Assembly (NCBI GenBank): GCA_035524955.1
Contig: DATLFG010000005.1
Span: forward strand, 32,947-96,946
DNA from: CAMLFJ01 sp035524955
Lineage (GTDB): Bacteria > Methylomirabilota > Methylomirabilia > Rokubacteriales > CSP1-6
Length of the DNA stretch: 64,000 bases
Reading direction: 5' to 3'
Position 1 is the first letter of the stretch; every line of letters starts with the position of its first letter. The notes beneath the pieces are model-generated. The model saw nothing but the letters and a program-made list of their open reading frames with translations, ran no database searches and was not told where the DNA came from. The position numbers were made by a program, and so were the translations under genes. This document shows positions 32,138 through 40,879 of the stretch, in pieces.

Positions 32138-33199
32138 CTATAGCCGCGCCATCACCCGATCCGCGAAGTCCTCGATGACGCGGTACTGCCGGTCGAGCGG
32201 CGGGTAGAGCATGATCTGGCTCAGCCCCTGGCGCTCCAGCTCCTGGAGGCGCTCCACGACGCGCTCCGGCACGCCGGCGAGACACGTCGCCTCGATCAGC
32301 TCCGGGGTGAGGAAGCGCGCCTCCTCCGGATCCACGAAGCTGTAGTGGCTGCCGTGCAGGCGCTGATGCCGGATCTCGGCCGGCGCCTGGTTGAGCCAGT
32401 CGAGGTAGCCCTTCCAGACCGGCCGCGCGTAGACGGGCGGTTCCGCGCCGGTCTCCAGATGGTGCGCCACGAGGTAGTGCAGCCCCGAGATGACCGCCGC
32501 GCCGCACTCCGCGATGATGCGCTCGGAGTTGGCCGGCTCGCCCGGCTGCAGCAGGGCCACGTTCACCATCGCGGCGATGTGGAAGCCCGCGGGCAGGGCG
32601 CGCCCGGCCTTCTGGGCGCCGCGGCGCGCATTCGCGAGCATCTCCGGCACCGTCCCGCCGCGCGGCATGCCGGAGATGAGCCCGTCGCCCAGCTCGCCGG
32701 CCAGGGCCTGGGCCTTCGGGCCGAAACCCGCGAGGTAGACCGGGATCGGGTGGTCGAGATCGATGAAGCGGTGCTCGCGCATCTGGAAGCGGATCGGGTG
32801 CGTCTCACCGTTCAACGTGTAGTCGACTTGCTCGCCGCGGAGCAGGGCGCGGACCGTTTGCACGTACTCCTTGAACGGGCCGAGGCGCATCGGCTTCTGG
32901 CCGAGCGTGCGCATCGCGGTGTGGCCGGTGCCGAGCCCGATGAAGCAGCGTCCGGGCGCCAGGCGGTTGATGGTGGCGATGCCGTTGGCCGCCACCGGCG
33001 CGAGCCGCAGCCCGGGCACGTTCACGCCGGTGCCGAGGCGCATCCGGCGCGTCTGCTGGGCGGCCAAGGCCAGCACCGCCCAGCAGCTGGATCGGATCAT
33101 CTGGCTGTCGGTCACCCAGCAGTGCGAGTAGCCGAGGTTCTCGGCGTGGGTGATGTAGCCGATCTCGTCGATCTTGGCGGTGACGATGCCGAAGTCCAT
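32138..33199 (-). CDS. LLM-class flavin/F420-dependent oxidoreductase
   Basis: 353 residues. MDFGIVTAKIDEIGYITHAE and ENLGYSHCWVTDSQM form the first strand and helix; LAPGRCFIGLGTGHTAMRTLG is the glycine-rich cofactor loop, and IPVYLAGFGPKAQALAGELGDG is typical of F420-type members such as methylenetetrahydromethanopterin reductase-like proteins. Substrate unknown. First of three LLM genes within 5 kb; downstream on its strand from an SDR and a VOC gene, which together form a likely operon (34415 to 32138). Confidence 0.87.
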   Translation of the reverse strand: MDFGIVTAKIDEIGYITHAENLGYSHCWVTDSQMIRSSCWAVLALAAQQTRRMRLGTGVNVPGLRLAPVAANGIATINRLAPGRCFIGLGTGHTAMRTLGQKPMRLGPFKEYVQTVRALLRGEQVDYTLNGETHPIRFQMREHRFIDLDHPIPVYLAGFGPKAQALAGELGDGLISGMPRGGTVPEMLANARRGAQKAGRALPAGFHIAAMVNVALLQPGEPANSERIIAECGAAVISGLHYLVAHHLETGAEPPVYARPVWKGYLDWLNQAPAEIRHQRLHGSHYSFVDPEEARFLTPELIEATCLAGVPERVVERLQELERQGLSQIMLYPPLDRQYRVIEDFADRVMARL

Positions 33200-33211
33200 G
33201 GCGGAGGGGGC

Positions 33212-33997
33212 TCAGTGCATCACGAGGCCGCCGGTGACGTTGATGGCCTGGCCGGTCATGTAGGACGACTTGCCGGAGGCGAGGAAGCCGACCACGTTGG
33301 CCACGTCTTCCGCCTTCTCGATACGGCCCAGCGGGATCTGCGCCACCCGCTGCTTGACGTACTCGCCGGGCGGCAGCCCCATGAGGCCCTCGCCCGCCTC
33401 GCGGTCCACCTGGAAGATCATGTCGGTCTCCACGATGCCGGGGCACACGCAGTTGGCGCGGATGCCGTCGGCGGCGTGCGCCAGGGCCAGGCTCCGGGTC
33501 ATGCTGATCACCGCCGCCTTGGTGATGCCGTAGACCAGCGAGGTCTTGAGTCCCATCTTGCCCGCCATCGAGGCCAGGCTGATGATGTTGCCGCGCTTCG
33601 CCCGGACCATGTGGCGCAGCACCGCCTGGCTCGCGAAGAAGACGCCCTTGGCGTTGACCGCGAGCAGCCGATCCCAGTCGGCCTCGGTCACGTCCGCGGT
33701 GTGCATCGACTTGTGGATGCCCGCGTTGTTCACGAGGATGTCGATGTCGATGCGCCCCAGCTCGGCCACGGTGCGGTCGGCCATCGCCTGCAGGTCGGCC
33801 AGGCGCGTGACGTCGGTGCGGAGGGCGAGCGCGCGGCGCCCGAGCTTGCGCACCTCGTCGGCGGTGCGCGTGCCGGTCGCCTCGTCCATCTCGGCCACCA
33901 CGATGTCTGCCCCCAGTCCCGCCAGCTCCAGCGCGATGGCGCGGCCGATATTGCGCCCCGCGCCGGTGACGATCGCGGTCTGGCTCGCCAGCTCCAT
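33212..33997 (-). CDS. SDR-family oxidoreductase
   Basis: 261 residues with all classical motifs: TGAGRNIG (about 11-18), NNAG, Ser in SLASMAGKMG, Tyr and Lys in YGITKAAV, and C-terminal MTGQAINVTGG. FabG-like; NAD(P)-dependent oxidation or reduction of a hydroxyl or keto group. It sits one base after the VOC-gene stop and 12 bases before the LLM gene. Confidence 0.9.
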   Translation of the reverse strand: MELASQTAIVTGAGRNIGRAIALELAGLGADIVVAEMDEATGTRTADEVRKLGRRALALRTDVTRLADLQAMADRTVAELGRIDIDILVNNAGIHKSMHTADVTEADWDRLLAVNAKGVFFASQAVLRHMVRAKRGNIISLASMAGKMGLKTSLVYGITKAAVISMTRSLALAHAADGIRANCVCPGIVETDMIFQVDREAGEGLMGLPPGEYVKQRVAQIPLGRIEKAEDVANVVGFLASGKSSYMTGQAINVTGGLVMH

Positions 33998-33998
33998 G

Positions 33999-34415
33999 TC
34001 AGCAGCACCCGCCGGCGATGCCGGCCGGCTTCCGCTGGATCAGCTCGAGGCGGACGTCGTCCGGGGCCTGGATGAAGCAGATGCGGGGACCGCCGGGGAT
34101 CTCGATCGGCCCTTCCAGCAGCCTCGCGCCCAGCGCTTCCAGGCGCGTGATGTCGGCCTCGAGGTTCTCGGAGTCGAAGCCGAAGTGCTCGAGGCCGTGG
34201 TGGGCCCGGGCGTCGCCAGCGCCGAGCTTTTCGTTGGTGCGCGCGCCCGAGATGTTCACCGGGGTGCCGTCCTCGCTCTGGCAGCGGACGAAGCGGTCGC
34301 CGAAGACCCGGGTCTCGTCGGAGACGATCTTGAACGCGAAGGCCTTCACGTACCAGTCGGCCGTCTTGCGGGGATCGGAGGCCTTCAGATGGATGTGGTT
34401 GATCCGGTAGGGCAT
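33999..34415 (-). CDS. VOC-family protein (glyoxalase fold)
   Basis: 138 residues. His in RINHIHLKASDP, His in HHGLEHFGFDS and Glu in DVRLELIQRKP fit VOC metal ligands. YVKAFAFKIVSDETRVFGD is the usual helix-strand, and the protein ends in a short Gly-Gly-Cys-Cys tail that might bind metal. First gene of the VOC-SDR-LLM set. Confidence 0.83.
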   Translation of the reverse strand: MPYRINHIHLKASDPRKTADWYVKAFAFKIVSDETRVFGDRFVRCQSEDGTPVNISGARTNEKLGAGDARAHHGLEHFGFDSENLEADITRLEALGARLLEGPIEIPGGPRICFIQAPDDVRLELIQRKPAGIAGGCC

Positions 34416-34528
34416 GGCGGTGTCCTTTCGGCTGAGGTATCGTCGGGGCCGCTGCGGCGCGGCGCCGCTAGAGGATAGTAGGACCCGCGCGCCGGTTCAA
34501 GGACCGGCGCGTTCACGAGGAGCGATCC

Positions 34529-35416
34529 ATGGATATCGGCTGCCATCTTCCGAACCAAGGCCCCCTGGCCACCGGTCTAGCGCTCGGGCGCTTCTGCCGC
34601 GAGGCCGAGCAGCGTGACGTCGCCTCGCTGTGGGTGAGCGACCACGTCATCTTCCCGCGCACTGCCACCGGCAGCTATCCGGGCGGGCGCTTCCCGCACG
34701 CGCCCGACAGGCCCTATCTGGAGCCGGTGACCGTGCTGGCCGCCGCCGCAGTCTGCACCACCAGGGCGCGTCTGGGCGCCTCGGTCTTCATCCTCGGCCA
34801 CCGCCACCCGGTGGTCATGGCCAAGATGCTCACCAGCATCGACGCGCTCTCCAGCGGCCGCCTGATCTGCGGCGTCGGGGTGGGCTGGTGGAAGGAGGAG
34901 CTCGAGATCCTGGGCGTGCCCTTCCACGCCCGGGGCCGGCACGGCGACGAGATCCTGCGCGCGTTCAAGGCGTTGTGGACGGAGGACAACCCCCGCTTGG
35001 ACGGCGAGTTCTTCCGCTTCCGCGACCTGGGCTTCGCGCCCAAGCCGGTGCAGAAGCCGCACCCGCCGATCTGGGTCGGCGGCGACAGCCCGGGCGCGTT
35101 CCGGCGGGTGGTCACGCTGGGCGACGGCTGGCACGCGACCTCCAAGGACCCGGCGCAGCTCCACGAGGGCCTGGGCCGCCTGCGCGCGGTCGCCGAGCAG
35201 CACCAGCGCGACATGAAGACGATCGACATCTCGGTGCGCTACAGCCTGCCCGACACGCTGATCGCGGGCGGCCCGCAGCAGGCGATCGACCAGCTCGCGG
35301 CTTACAAGCGCCTCGGCCTGAGCCACGTGCTGGTCGACTTCCGCCGCGACGACCTCGGCCGGATGCTCGAGCTGCTGGAGCTGGTAACCGGCACCATCCG
35401 TCCGGCCGTGGAGTAG
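34529..35416 (+). CDS. LLM-class F420-dependent oxidoreductase (TIGR03619-like)
   Basis: 295 residues. VASLWVSDHVIFPR is the hallmark N-terminal loop of this F420 subgroup; LSSGRLICGVGVGWWKEE and KPVQKPHPPIWVGGDSPGAFRR follow. It resembles the enzyme at 56900-57841 far more than the FMN-type members here. GAGGAGCGATCC lies before the ATG. Convergent with the LLM gene at 35511, with a REP-like dyad between. Substrate unknown. Confidence 0.88.
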   Translation: MDIGCHLPNQGPLATGLALGRFCREAEQRDVASLWVSDHVIFPRTATGSYPGGRFPHAPDRPYLEPVTVLAAAAVCTTRARLGASVFILGHRHPVVMAKMLTSIDALSSGRLICGVGVGWWKEELEILGVPFHARGRHGDEILRAFKALWTEDNPRLDGEFFRFRDLGFAPKPVQKPHPPIWVGGDSPGAFRRVVTLGDGWHATSKDPAQLHEGLGRLRAVAEQHQRDMKTIDISVRYSLPDTLIAGGPQQAIDQLAAYKRLGLSHVLVDFRRDDLGRMLELLELVTGTIRPAVE

Positions 35417-35418
35417 AT

Positions 35419-35504
35419 GGGGTCAGGTCTTACATTCCGACATTTTTCGGGCTCGCAGTTGAGTCACGCCGCGCCGGAAATGTCGGAATGTAAGACCTGG
35501 CCCC
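35419..35504. repeat. REP-like inverted repeat 3
   Basis: Left arm GGGGTCAGGTCTTACATTCC starts at 35419, three bases after the stop of the plus-strand LLM gene. The right arm ends in GACCTGGCCCC at 35504, seven bases before the stop of the minus-strand gene. The centre includes GGGCTCGCAG and GCCGCGCCGG. Closest to copy 1 in length and arm sequence. Confidence 0.85.
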
Positions 35505-35510
35505 TGCCCC

Positions 35511-36551
35511 TTAGAATCGGGGCATGACCTTTTCGGCGAAGAGGCGCATGGAGCGGGTGACCTTCTCGTGGGGGAGGCCGCCGCGGGAGAAGGCGCCCAT
35601 GAAGTGGCTGACGCCCAGGGCCTCGTGGTGCAGGCGGATCTTGTCGGCCACCTCCTCGGCGTCGCCCGCGATCGCGGCCACGTCGAGGGCCTTCTCCTCG
35701 GTCAGCGAGAGCAGGTTCTCGCGCACGCGCTTGTAGAACCTGTACTGCTCGGGCGGCGCGCCCTGCGGGTCGGCGATCAGGTCGGCCTGGGTACGGAAGA
35801 ACCAGAGCACCGGCTCGCGCAGGTCGTCGCGGGCCTGCTTCGACGTCTCGGCCACGTGGATGATCTTGTTCATGCAGATCTCGGCGCCCTCGGTGGGGCC
35901 ATGGGTGGCCTTCCATTCCGCGTGATAGACGTCGTAGTTCTTGCGCAGGATATCGAGCGGCGTGAACGCGGGTGAGGTGAGGATCTTGAGCCCGCGCTTC
36001 GCGGCCAGCGCATAGGTATCCGGTGAGACCGCCGCGGTCCACAGCGGCGGGTGCGGCCGCTGCACCGGCCTGGGGTTCACCTGCACCTGCGGCACCTTGT
36101 AGAAGGCGCCGTCGAAGGACATCTCGTCCTCGGTCCACGCGCGGCGGATGATCTCGAGCGCTTCGTCGAAGCGCTGGCGGGTGTCGGCCATGGAGACGCC
36201 GAGGCCGTGGAACTCCTTCGGCTGGTAGCCCCGCCCAAGACCGAACTCGAGTCGGCCCCCCGAGAGGATGTCGATCTCCGCCCACTCCTCCGCGATCCGC
36301 AGCGGGTGCTCGAAGGGCGCGATGACCACCGCGGTGCCGATGCGGGCCCGCCGCGTCTCCCGTGCCAGGGCCCCCGCCAGTGGCGCCAGCGACGGGACGA
36401 TGCCGTACGGCGAGAAATGGTGCTCGGCGAGCCAGATCGTGTGGAAGCCCAGCTCGTCCGCGAGCCGGCATTCCGCGATGGCGTTGCCGTACACCTCCGC
36501 GTGGCTCTGCCACTGGCGCCAGGACAGGAGGTTCTGGGTCGAGAATTTCAC
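35511..36551 (-). CDS. LLM-class flavin-dependent oxidoreductase (luciferase-like)
   Basis: 346 residues. MKFSTQNLLSWRQWQSHAEV, then LGFHTIWLAEHHFSPYG (luciferase-like AEHH loop), LSGGRLEFGLGRGYQPKEF, and PRPVQRPHPPLWTAAVSPD. FMN-type member, similar in motif order to 10140-11156. Monocistronic, convergent with the F420-type enzyme. A 263 bp gap precedes its start. Confidence 0.88.
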   Translation of the reverse strand: MKFSTQNLLSWRQWQSHAEVYGNAIAECRLADELGFHTIWLAEHHFSPYGIVPSLAPLAGALARETRRARIGTAVVIAPFEHPLRIAEEWAEIDILSGGRLEFGLGRGYQPKEFHGLGVSMADTRQRFDEALEIIRRAWTEDEMSFDGAFYKVPQVQVNPRPVQRPHPPLWTAAVSPDTYALAAKRGLKILTSPAFTPLDILRKNYDVYHAEWKATHGPTEGAEICMNKIIHVAETSKQARDDLREPVLWFFRTQADLIADPQGAPPEQYRFYKRVRENLLSLTEEKALDVAAIAGDAEEVADKIRLHHEALGVSHFMGAFSRGGLPHEKVTRSMRLFAEKVMPRF

Positions 36552-36814
36552 GGCGCCACCCTAGCACGATCCGGCCGCCCGGGCGACGGGCCTGCCGCGT
36601 GCGCTTGCGGGTCGGTCGCCCGCGCCGCCGGGACAGCTTGCGGGGCAAGGTGCCGGAATCACATGCGGACGGGTCGCCCGCGTGCTCAACCCCGCAAGCC
36701 GACCTTGCCTCCGCCCCGGCGAACCCCGCGGAATTCCGGGTGGCTGGCGAGGCACGGCGCTTGCTCCGCGATGGCCGTGTCGCCGGCGCCAACCCATCGA
36801 CAGGAGGATTGACC
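36552..36814. other. Divergent intergenic region between the LLM and cupin genes
   Basis: 263 bp. It holds separated inverted repeats AGCTTGCGGGG (36635-36645) and CCCCGCAAGC (36690-36699), and GGTCGCCCGCG occurs twice. A regulatory role or a decayed repeat is possible. No convincing ORF. Confidence 0.3.
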
Positions 36815-37279
36815 ATGCGTCGCATCGCACCCGCGATCCTGATGCTCGCCGTCTTCGTCGCGCTCCCGGTGCAGGCCCAGCAGCACGTCCACACGGTGGC
36901 CACGCCGGAGCTGCTCAAGTGGGTCGAGCCCGCGCCGCTGCCCGGAGCCCGACTCGCCGTCGTGCAGGGCGACCCGAGCAAGGAAGGGCTGTTCGTCTAT
37001 CGCCTGAGGATGCCGGCGGGCTACCGTATTCCCCCGCACCTCCACAAGGCCAGCGAGAACGTCACCGTGCTCTCGGGCGTATTCTTCGTCGGGGCCGGCG
37101 AGAAGTTCGACCAGGGCTCGGGTCAGGAGCTGCCGGCCGGCGGATTCGTCTCGATTCCGCCGAACCACCCCCACTTCGCCTGGGTCGGCGGTCAGGAGAC
37201 CGTCGTCCAGGTGCACGGCGTGGGGCCGACCGATCTCCGCTTCATCAACCCCGCCGACGATCCGCGGGCGAAGAAGTAG
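36815..37279 (+). CDS. Exported cupin-domain protein
   Basis: 154 residues. Sec signal peptide (APAILMLAVFVALPVQA, cleavage near residue 21). Cupin metal motif 1: MPAGYRIPPHLHKASENVTVLSG (His, His, Glu); motif 2: PAGGFVSIPPNHPHFAWV. ChrR-like exported cupins bind metals; enzymatic role unknown. CAGGAGG lies before the ATG. Followed after 10 bp by the DUF4242 gene. Confidence 0.87.
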   Translation: MRRIAPAILMLAVFVALPVQAQQHVHTVATPELLKWVEPAPLPGARLAVVQGDPSKEGLFVYRLRMPAGYRIPPHLHKASENVTVLSGVFFVGAGEKFDQGSGQELPAGGFVSIPPNHPHFAWVGGQETVVQVHGVGPTDLRFINPADDPRAKK

Positions 37280-37289
37280 GAGGCCGGCG

Positions 37290-37571
37290 ATGCCCAAGTT
37301 CCTGATCGAGCGCGAGATCCCGGGCATCGGCGCGTGGAGCGCGGGCCAGCGGCAGAAGGCGGCCGAGGAGTCGCGGGCCGTCCTCCGGGACCTGGGGCCG
37401 GAGATCCAGTGGATCACCCGCTACGGGACCGGCGACCGGCTGTACTGCGTCTACATCGCGCCGGGCCCGGAGCTGATCCGGGAGCACGCGGCGCGCGGCG
37501 GCTTTCCGTGCAATCGGGTCTCCGAGGTGCGGGCGGAGATGGACCCCACCACCGCGGAACCGGGGGTGTGA
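37290..37571 (+). CDS. DUF4242-family small protein
   Basis: 93 residues. PKFLIEREIPGIGAWSAG, LGPEIQWITRYGTGDRLYC and HAARGGFPCNRVSEVRAEMD are the family's conserved blocks; this ferredoxin-like-fold group includes a nickel-binding Streptomyces member. Cytoplasmic, probably a small metal- or ligand-binding protein. Its stop shares one base with the next start (TGATG). Confidence 0.87.
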   Translation: MPKFLIEREIPGIGAWSAGQRQKAAEESRAVLRDLGPEIQWITRYGTGDRLYCVYIAPGPELIREHAARGGFPCNRVSEVRAEMDPTTAEPGV

Positions 37572-38383
37572 TGGAGCCCCGGGCCTTCTTCCGCGAGGCG
37601 GGCCGTGGGGCCGCGGTCGTCTGCGTTCATGCGAGCGCGAGCTCCTCGGCCCAGTGGCGGCCGTTGATGGATCGTCTGGCCGACCGCTTCCGGACGCTCG
37701 CGGCCGACCTGTACGGCTCGGGCAAGAGCCCGATGTGGCCGGCGGTCCGGCCGCTGTCGCTCGCCGACGAGGTGGCGTTGCTCGATCCCGTCCTTGCCGC
37801 GGCGGGTCGGCGGTTCCATCTCGTCGGCCACTCCTACGGAGGCGCGGTGGCCCTCCGGGCGGCGCTCGCCGCGCCGGGCCGGGTCGAGTCCCTCGTCCTG
37901 TTCGAGCCGGTGCTGTTCTCGGTGCTGACCGCCGAGGATCCGACCCAGCCCGCGGCCCGGGAGATCGCCGCGGTGCGCGACGATACGGTCCGCGCGCTCG
38001 AGCGCGGGGACCCGCGCGCGTCCGGCGCGCGGTTCGTCGATTACTGGATGGGGGCCGGCGCGTGGGCGGCCATGCCGGAGCCGCGCCGCGAGGCGCTGGC
38101 CGGTGCGATGACCACGGTGAAGGCCGAATGGGACGCCGCGTTCAGGGAGCCGACGCCGCTGTCGGCCTTCGCGGAGCTCGACGTGCCGGTCCTCTGTCTC
38201 ACCGGCTCGGAGTCTCCCGCCTCGTCGAGAGCGGTGGCCCGGCTGCTCACGAAGACCTTGCCTCGCGTGACCGCGGTCGAGATCGAGGGCGTGGGACACA
38301 TGGGGCCGGTGACCCACCCGGATCGAATCAATACGCTCATCGAGCGCTATCTAACCGACGGCGCCACCACCCCGACCGAATAG
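37571..38383 (+). CDS. Alpha/beta-fold hydrolase
   Basis: 270 residues. Oxyanion region VVCVHASASSSAQWR replaces the usual HG motif; nucleophile elbow GHSYGG (Ser near 93); acid Asp/Glu in LCLTGSESPASS; His in VGHMGPVTHPD. An esterase or C-C hydrolase of unknown substrate. Coupled to the DUF4242 gene and followed after 16 bp by the acyl-CoA dehydrogenase, so an acyl-ester or acyl-CoA route is likely. Confidence 0.87.
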   Translation: MEPRAFFREAGRGAAVVCVHASASSSAQWRPLMDRLADRFRTLAADLYGSGKSPMWPAVRPLSLADEVALLDPVLAAAGRRFHLVGHSYGGAVALRAALAAPGRVESLVLFEPVLFSVLTAEDPTQPAAREIAAVRDDTVRALERGDPRASGARFVDYWMGAGAWAAMPEPRREALAGAMTTVKAEWDAAFREPTPLSAFAELDVPVLCLTGSESPASSRAVARLLTKTLPRVTAVEIEGVGHMGPVTHPDRINTLIERYLTDGATTPTE

Positions 38384-38399
38384 ACCAGGAGGAACGACA

Positions 38400-39584
38400 A
38401 TGGCACATTCGACCTCGACGAGCATCCTCTCGGACGCGATGCTGAAGCGGTTCGCCGACCGGGCCCCGGGCTACGACCGGGACAACCGGTTCTTCGAGGA
38501 GGACTTCGCAGAGCTCCGACAGGCAGGCTACCTGGCGGCGGCGGTCCCGCGCGAGCTGGGCGGCGGCGGGCTCAGCTTCGCGCAGGTGATGCACGAGCAG
38601 CGGCGCCTCGCGTCGCACGCCCACGCGACGGCGCTCGGGATCAACATGCACCTCTACTGGACGGGAGTCGCCGCCGACCTGTGGCGGGCGGGCGACAAGT
38701 CGCTGGAGTGGGTGCTGAGCGGCGCGGTCGCGGGCGAGGTCTACGCCGCGGGCCACGCCGAGAAGGGGAACGACATCCCGGTGCTCCTGTCGACCACCAA
38801 GGCCGAGCGGGTCAAAGGCGGGTACCGCTTCAGCGGCCACAAGCACTTCGGGAGCCTGACCCCGGTGTGGACCTTCCTCGGCCTCCACGGCATGGACACG
38901 GGCGACCCGGCGGCTCCGAAGATCGTCCACGCCTTCATGCCTCGGAACACCGAGGGCTACAGCATAAAGGACACGTGGGATGTCCTCGGGATGCGCGCCA
39001 CCGCGAGCCACGACACGATCCTCGAGGGCGCGCTCGTGCCCGACCGGTACATCGCCCGCGTGGTGCCGGCGGGGTTCGCGGGCGCCGATCTCTTCATCCT
39101 GGCTGTCTTCCAGTGGGCGCTCACCGGCTTCGCCAACATCTACCACGGCCTGGCGTGCCAGATGCTCGACCGCACCGTGGAAAGCGTGAAGAAGAAGACC
39201 TCGCTCGGAATCTCACGGGGCTCGATGGCCTATCACCCGGAGGTGCAGCGCGGCGTGGCCCAGATGGTGATGGAGGTGGAGGCGATCGGCCCGTACCTCG
39301 ACCGGCTGGCCGAGGACTGGACCAAGGGCGTCGACCACGGCGCGGCCTGGCCGCTCAAGATCGTCGCGGCGAAGCACCGGGCGGTGGAGAGTGCCTGGAA
39401 GGTCGCGGACCTCGCGCTCGACCTGGCCGGCGGGTTCGGCATCTTCGCGGCTTCCGGGATCGAGCGGCTGCTCCGCGACGCGCGCCTTGGCCGCATCCAC
39501 CCGGCCAACCCCGCCCTCGCCCACGAGATCGTCGGCAAGCTGACGCTGGGGATCAACCCGGACGAGCAGCCACGCTGGGGGTAG
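38400..39584 (+). CDS. Acyl-CoA dehydrogenase-family flavoprotein with altered catalytic-base region
   Basis: 394 residues, complete ACAD fold: helical N-domain (FADRAPGYDRDNRFFEEDF), beta domain with GHKHFGSLTPVWTFLGLHG, and C-terminal FAD-binding helices. In medium-chain enzymes the base Glu is in YEGT near the C-terminus. Here the aligned stretch is RIHPANPALAHE, with Pro in that place. This HPAN subgroup occurs in several GC-rich bacteria. The base may come from another helix, as in isovaleryl-CoA dehydrogenase, or the reaction differs. AGGAGG upstream. Last of a four-gene plus-strand run. Confidence 0.87.
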   Translation: MAHSTSTSILSDAMLKRFADRAPGYDRDNRFFEEDFAELRQAGYLAAAVPRELGGGGLSFAQVMHEQRRLASHAHATALGINMHLYWTGVAADLWRAGDKSLEWVLSGAVAGEVYAAGHAEKGNDIPVLLSTTKAERVKGGYRFSGHKHFGSLTPVWTFLGLHGMDTGDPAAPKIVHAFMPRNTEGYSIKDTWDVLGMRATASHDTILEGALVPDRYIARVVPAGFAGADLFILAVFQWALTGFANIYHGLACQMLDRTVESVKKKTSLGISRGSMAYHPEVQRGVAQMVMEVEAIGPYLDRLAEDWTKGVDHGAAWPLKIVAAKHRAVESAWKVADLALDLAGGFGIFAASGIERLLRDARLGRIHPANPALAHEIVGKLTLGINPDEQPRWG

Positions 39585-39588
39585 CCCC

Positions 39589-40731
39589 CTACGTGATCAG
39601 GCCGTAGAACCTGCCCGCGTTCTCGCACGTCATCTTGTGCGTGACGTCGGGCGGCAGGTGGCCGAACTGCTCGGCGATGTACTTGGTGGAGTCGGGCCAC
39701 ACCCCGTCGCCGTGCGGGTAGTCGGAGCCCCACATCAGCGTCTCCACACCCATGTCGTCGATCAGCTTGGTGCCGATGCGATCGAACTGGAAGGTGGCCT
39801 TGCACTGCCGGCGCCAGTAGTCACTCGGCTTCATCTTGAGACCGAGATCGTGGAAGCGGTCCTCCCACTCGAAGTCCATCCGGTCGAGCGCGTAGGGGAC
39901 CCAGCCGATGCCGCTCTCGCCGAAGGCGATGCGCACGTTGGGATAGCGCTCGAGCACCGCGGCCCCGATGATCGCGGCCAGGATATTGACCAGGTTCATC
40001 TGGAACGCGGAGACCACCGTGAAGAAGGCGGCGCGCCGGGTGAGGCCGGTCTGCTTCTCCAGCACCGAGGGCGGCAGGGCCGGGAACGTGTGGAAGTGGA
40101 GCGGCAGGTTCACGTCGTTGACCGCCTTCCAGAGCGGCTCCCACGCCGGATGCCACATCGGCTCCATGTCCCACGAGCAGGAGAGCTCCATGCCGCGCAG
40201 GCCGAGCTTGGCCACGCGGTAGACCTCCTGGACCGCCGCGTCGATGTCGCCGTAGGGCAGGCAGGCGAGGCCGATGAACCGGTCCGGGTCGTGGCGGCAG
40301 AAGTCCACGAGCCAGTCGTTGTAGATGTGGAACATCTCGGTGGCGGCTTCGTGGTCGTTCAGCCGCGTCGCCGCGCCCAGGATGCCGTAGATGACCTCCG
40401 CCTGCACGCCGTCGCGGTCCATGTCTCTCGCCCGCAGCGCCGGATCGGTCGGACGGGCGATACCCTTCCGGCCATCATCGTAGAGACCCGTAGACGCCAT
40501 CACGTCCACCCGGTGGTGCATGCCGGGGACGTACTTCTGCCCGGCGGGACCCACGCCGCCCCAGAGGCCGAACGAGACGCCGTTCTTCGCGGTCCAGTAG
40601 GGGCCGTCGGGCCCGTCCTTCACGTAGGGCATGCGATCCTTGAGCGCCGCCGACGCATTCTCGGTGAAGAGATCGGGCGGGATCCAGGGCAGGTCGATGT
40701 GGCAGTCGGCGGAGATCCGTTCGTAGCGCAT
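39589..40731 (-). CDS. Amidohydrolase-2 family metal-dependent hydrolase/decarboxylase
   Basis: 380 residues. ISADCHIDLPWIPP at the N-terminus carries a D-x-H-x-D/H-type metal motif. HFHTFPALPP supplies a His ligand, and LMWGSDYPHGDGVWPDS holds the catalytic Asp. This matches the ACMSD/gamma-resorcylate decarboxylase-like group (Amidohydro_2). Decarboxylation or hydrolysis of an aromatic-derived acid is likely; substrate unknown. Convergent with the acyl-CoA dehydrogenase and divergent from the CoA transferase. Confidence 0.88.
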   Translation of the reverse strand: MRYERISADCHIDLPWIPPDLFTENASAALKDRMPYVKDGPDGPYWTAKNGVSFGLWGGVGPAGQKYVPGMHHRVDVMASTGLYDDGRKGIARPTDPALRARDMDRDGVQAEVIYGILGAATRLNDHEAATEMFHIYNDWLVDFCRHDPDRFIGLACLPYGDIDAAVQEVYRVAKLGLRGMELSCSWDMEPMWHPAWEPLWKAVNDVNLPLHFHTFPALPPSVLEKQTGLTRRAAFFTVVSAFQMNLVNILAAIIGAAVLERYPNVRIAFGESGIGWVPYALDRMDFEWEDRFHDLGLKMKPSDYWRRQCKATFQFDRIGTKLIDDMGVETLMWGSDYPHGDGVWPDSTKYIAEQFGHLPPDVTHKMTCENAGRFYGLIT

Positions 40732-40879
40732 GACGCCCCCTTTTGGCCGGTACCGGGCTCACTGCTCGCGTGGACAGAGCCTAGCCACCGGCGGGGTCCA
40801 CGTCAAGGCGGGCGGGACGGGAGACCCCCGGCGCGCCTTGACTCGGGACCTCCGGACGCGGCACCATGCCCGGGCCGCC

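Noticed and set aside
36561..36830. Small Arg/Pro-rich ORFs in the LLM-cupin gap
   Set aside because: No ribosome-binding site, low-complexity composition, open only because of GC content.
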